Shown: piece after piece, positions 5,411 to 7,813 of the stretch | Numbering within the stretch: position 1 is the first letter of the stretch | How the letters are laid out: every line of letters starts with the position of its first letter | Origin: an uncultured Acidobacteriota bacterium | Lineage (GTDB): Bacteria > Acidobacteriota > Terriglobia > Terriglobales > Acidobacteriaceae | Reading direction: 5' to 3' | Assembly (NCBI GenBank): GCA_903932385.1 | Contig: CAIZGA010000416.1 | Coordinates: forward strand, 1 to 7,813 | DNA: 7,813 nucleotides | Notes under the pieces: model-generated | What the model was told of the DNA's origin: nothing | Database searches by the model: none | Seen by the model: the letters and a program-made list of their open reading frames with translations, nothing else | Translations under genes and position numbers: made by a program

Positions 5411-6391
5411 ATGCGCAATCCATGGATTCTTTTCTCGGGCAGCAAGCTGCTGATTTGTATATCAGCGTTGCTGCCCATCGCTTTGCCGCTGGCTGCACAA
5501 ACGGCGCCACCGCTTACACCGGAGTGGGTGAAGGCGGCTGGTGGCAAACAGGAATTCGATGTTGCATCAGTTCGGCAGAATTTATCCAACGACAAAGCTT
5601 CCAGCACCTTCTCACTTACAAACGGAAATATTTATTCCACGCTTGGTAAGGATTTTGCAGCCGCACCCAACGGCGGATATATTTCTGCAACTAATTTCGC
5701 ACTCTTGCGCTACATCATCTTTGCGTATCGCCTGAACGGCACGCAGGAACTGGCGCTACGTTTCAATCACTATTCAGGCCTCTCCTCCAACGTGCCCGTC
5801 TGGGTGATGAGCGAACGCTACGACATCAAAGCCCGCGCCGATGACAAGTCCACCAGCGACCAGGTTCGATTGATGATGCAGTCTCTGCTGCAGGACCGCT
5901 TCAAACTGGCCGTACATATGGAAACACGGCAGGCTCCCGTATTTTCTCTTGCGTTGAAGTCACCCGGAAAACTCGGGCCGCAACTGCACCTGCATCCGGC
6001 GGATGGAAATTGCGTTACTGCAACTGCGACTCCAGCCGATGGTTTGCCGGCTGTCTGCGGAGTGATTGCGCATCTTGCCCCCAGCGCGCAGGGGCGCATA
6101 AAGTTTGGCGGGCGAAATGTTTCAATGGCGATGCTGGCGGATTCACTGCCGACGCAGACCGGCATGGCTACGCTGCCTCGCCCAGTTGTCGATCAGACAG
6201 GTCTGGAAGGGAAGTTTGATTTTTCGCTGGAGTGGACGCCGGAAGATACCAGCGCGGATGCTGCCATCGGTGAGTCCGGCGCAAACTTCCGCGACGCATT
6301 AGAAAATCAGTTGGGTCTGAAACTCATTCCAACAAAAGGCCCGGTTGAGATACTCGTCATCGACCACATCGAACGGCCGTCGGAAAATTAA
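5411..6391 (+). CDS. Exported TIGR03435-family protein of unknown function
   Basis: The 326-residue product matches the TIGR03435 family, known mostly from Acidobacteria, where genomes such as Solibacter carry many copies; its function is not established. Residues 1-30 form a Sec signal peptide with a hydrophobic core (about 13-28) and likely cleavage after PLAA, so the mature protein is exported. Family landmarks appear in order: FDVASVRQN (49-57), ERYDIKARAD (135-144), QSLLQDRFKLAVHMETR (157-173) with PVFSLAL after it, SMAMLADSLP (238-247), RPVVDQTGLEGKFDFSLEW (257-275), and the closing LGLKLIPTKGPVEILVIDH (301-319). The C-terminus ERPSEN is also typical. Length and motifs are complete. There are two cysteines (201 and 216) in a less conserved insert, which might form a disulfide outside the cytoplasm. 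The gene follows two cyclophilin genes closely and is probably co-transcribed, placing it with envelope protein folding by position only. Nothing in the sequence suggests an enzymatic active site that I recognise. Confidence 0.88.
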   Translation: MRNPWILFSGSKLLICISALLPIALPLAAQTAPPLTPEWVKAAGGKQEFDVASVRQNLSNDKASSTFSLTNGNIYSTLGKDFAAAPNGGYISATNFALLRYIIFAYRLNGTQELALRFNHYSGLSSNVPVWVMSERYDIKARADDKSTSDQVRLMMQSLLQDRFKLAVHMETRQAPVFSLALKSPGKLGPQLHLHPADGNCVTATATPADGLPAVCGVIAHLAPSAQGRIKFGGRNVSMAMLADSLPTQTGMATLPRPVVDQTGLEGKFDFSLEWTPEDTSADAAIGESGANFRDALENQLGLKLIPTKGPVEILVIDHIERPSEN

Positions 6392-6400
6392 TTCACCGCT

Positions 6401-7801
6401 CTACACATCCAAATGATTAGATGCGGCAACGCGTGCGTACCAGAGCCCGGAATCCTTGACCAGCCGCCGCTGAGTGTGGAAATCAACGAAGTTCATACCG
6501 AATCGTTGTGTGTAACCATCCGCCCATTCGAAATTATCCAGAAAGCTCCATGCATGGTAGCCGCGCACATCGGCGCCATCGTGGATGGCCCGTGCGAGTT
6601 CCGCCAGATGACTGCGATAAAAATCCACGCGGCGAGTGTCCTGCACGCGACCTGCAGCGTCGGGAAAGTCCGTGTAAGCGCAACCGTTTTCTGTAATCTC
6701 AATCGGCAATTTATATTCGCGGCTGATGCGCGTAACAATTTCGTAGAAACCTCTGGGCCAGACTTCCCATCCATTGTCAGTGATTGGCCCTTGTTCACCG
6801 CGCTTGTTGCTGAAGCCGAGTGAGGCCCACCCCGGTGGCGACCCCGGCGCAAACTGGCTGCTACCGATAACGGCGCGGTTGTAATAGTTGATGCCAATCC
6901 AATCCATCGGCGCACGCATAATACCTTCATCGCCCGGCATGAATCCCATCGCTGCATTTACATCGCCGCTGAGATATGCCAGCGGATAGCGTCCATTCAA
7001 CGCCGGTTCCAGAAACCAGATGTTATAGAACGCGTGATGACGGTCTGAAGCTTCGCGGTCTTCAACCGTATCCATCGCCGGCTCGCCGGGAGACATGCTG
7101 TACGCCGAACCAATTTTCGCGCTGGGAGCAACCGCCTTCATCGCGCGGAAGGCCTGGCCTTGTGCGAGATTGACAGTGTGTGCAGCACGCAGAAAAAGGT
7201 TGTAGTCCTTCAGGCCGGGGGCATGGATTCCCAAACCGTAGCCGAGCATGGTGAAGGACCACGGCTCATTGAAAATCGCCCAACTCTGAATGCGGTCGCC
7301 CAGTGCGCTGGCCATGATACCGGCATAGTCCGCAAAATAATTTGCCAGTTGGCGATTGGGCCAACCGCCGCGCTCTTGCAACGCCTGCGGCAGGTCCCAG
7401 TGGTACAACGTACACATTGGCCGAATGCCGGCGGTCAGCAACGCATCGGTCAGCCGCTTGTAGTAATCCAATCCGCGTTGATTGACTGTACCCATGCCGG
7501 TCGGCTGGATGCGCGGCCAGGAAACAGAGAAGCGATAGCTCTTCAGGTTAAGTCGACGCATAATTTCAATGTCATCGGCAAAGCGATGATAAGTGTCGCA
7601 GGCAACGTCGCCCGTTGAGCCGTCTTTGATAAGCCCGGGTGTATGCGCGAAGCGGTCCCAGATGGATTCACCCTTGCCATCAACATTCCAGGCACCTTCC
7701 ACCTGATACGATGCGGTGGCGCTGCCCCAGAAAAAATTGCGTGGAAACTGCCATCCCTGCTGCACTTGCGGACGCGGGTTGGGAGCGGGGTTGACCATCA
7801 C
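6401..7801 (-). CDS. GH1 family beta-glucosidase, possibly 5'-truncated by the window edge
   Basis: Glycoside hydrolase family 1 enzymes cleave beta-linked glucose or galactose from the non-reducing end of oligosaccharides by a retaining mechanism on a TIM barrel. Numbered from the GTG at 7801 there are 466 residues, the normal size. The N-terminal signature FFWGSATASYQVEGAW (23-38) includes glycone-binding Gln33. H134/W135 follow. The acid/base is Glu179 in FNEPW, the nucleophile Glu371 in ITENG, and W418 with E425/W426 complete the sugar site. An ATG follows the GTG directly, at 7798. Neither has a recognisable Shine-Dalgarno, and the frame stays open to base 7813 as Val-Pro-Ala-Pro. The residues before the barrel are rich in Pro, Ala, Asn and Gln and could be a linker after an unseen signal peptide. 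A plain cytoplasmic enzyme starting at 7801 or 7798 is equally possible. The gene ends 9 bases from the convergent TIGR03435 stop. Substrate preference cannot be read from the sequence. Confidence 0.95.
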   Translation of the reverse strand: MMVNPAPNPRPQVQQGWQFPRNFFWGSATASYQVEGAWNVDGKGESIWDRFAHTPGLIKDGSTGDVACDTYHRFADDIEIMRRLNLKSYRFSVSWPRIQPTGMGTVNQRGLDYYKRLTDALLTAGIRPMCTLYHWDLPQALQERGGWPNRQLANYFADYAGIMASALGDRIQSWAIFNEPWSFTMLGYGLGIHAPGLKDYNLFLRAAHTVNLAQGQAFRAMKAVAPSAKIGSAYSMSPGEPAMDTVEDREASDRHHAFYNIWFLEPALNGRYPLAYLSGDVNAAMGFMPGDEGIMRAPMDWIGINYYNRAVIGSSQFAPGSPPGWASLGFSNKRGEQGPITDNGWEVWPRGFYEIVTRISREYKLPIEITENGCAYTDFPDAAGRVQDTRRVDFYRSHLAELARAIHDGADVRGYHAWSFLDNFEWADGYTQRFGMNFVDFHTQRRLVKDSGLWYARVAASNHLDV

Positions 7802-7813
7802 CGGGGCCGGGAC

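Overview
The window looks like a chromosomal housekeeping segment from an acidobacterium, most likely of the Terriglobia/Acidobacteriaceae type. The clearest lineage marker is a TIGR03435-family protein (5411-6391), a family known mainly from Acidobacteria. The moderately high GC and the style of the HrcA and cyclophilin proteins fit this. The assignment is an inference from protein families; there is no rRNA gene here.

Left part (1-3880): a strong hairpin terminator at the left edge belongs to a gene outside the window. It is followed by rsmE (16S rRNA m3U1498 methyltransferase, + strand). Convergent to rsmE, with 13 bases between the stop codons, lies a minus-strand heat-shock cluster read hrcA - grpE - dnaJ: the repressor, the nucleotide exchange factor and the J-domain co-chaperone of the DnaK machine. 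dnaK itself is absent. A near-consensus housekeeping promoter (TTGACA, 17-base spacer, TAGAAT) precedes hrcA. No CIRCE operator is visible, but two short palindromes lie in the promoter.

Middle part (3970-6391, + strand): divergent from hrcA is a compact three-gene unit. It holds an exported cyclophilin-type peptidyl-prolyl isomerase with a low-complexity linker, a cytoplasmic cyclophilin paralogue, and the exported TIGR03435 protein. The gaps are 28 and 21 bases, and genes two and three have clear Shine-Dalgarno sequences. The unit sits back to back with the heat-shock operon, so the middle of the window is devoted to protein folding in both cytoplasm and envelope.

Right part (6401-7813, - strand): a GH1 beta-glucosidase with both catalytic glutamates ends 9 bases from the TIGR03435 stop. 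Its reading frame stays open to the window edge, so its true N-terminus may lie outside.

I found no mobile element, CRISPR array, tRNA or rRNA, and nothing that amounts to a new defence or metabolic system. The points most worth following up are the CIRCE-less hrcA promoter with embedded palindromes, the rearranged heat-shock gene order, and the tandem cyclophilin pair linked to a protein family of unknown function.
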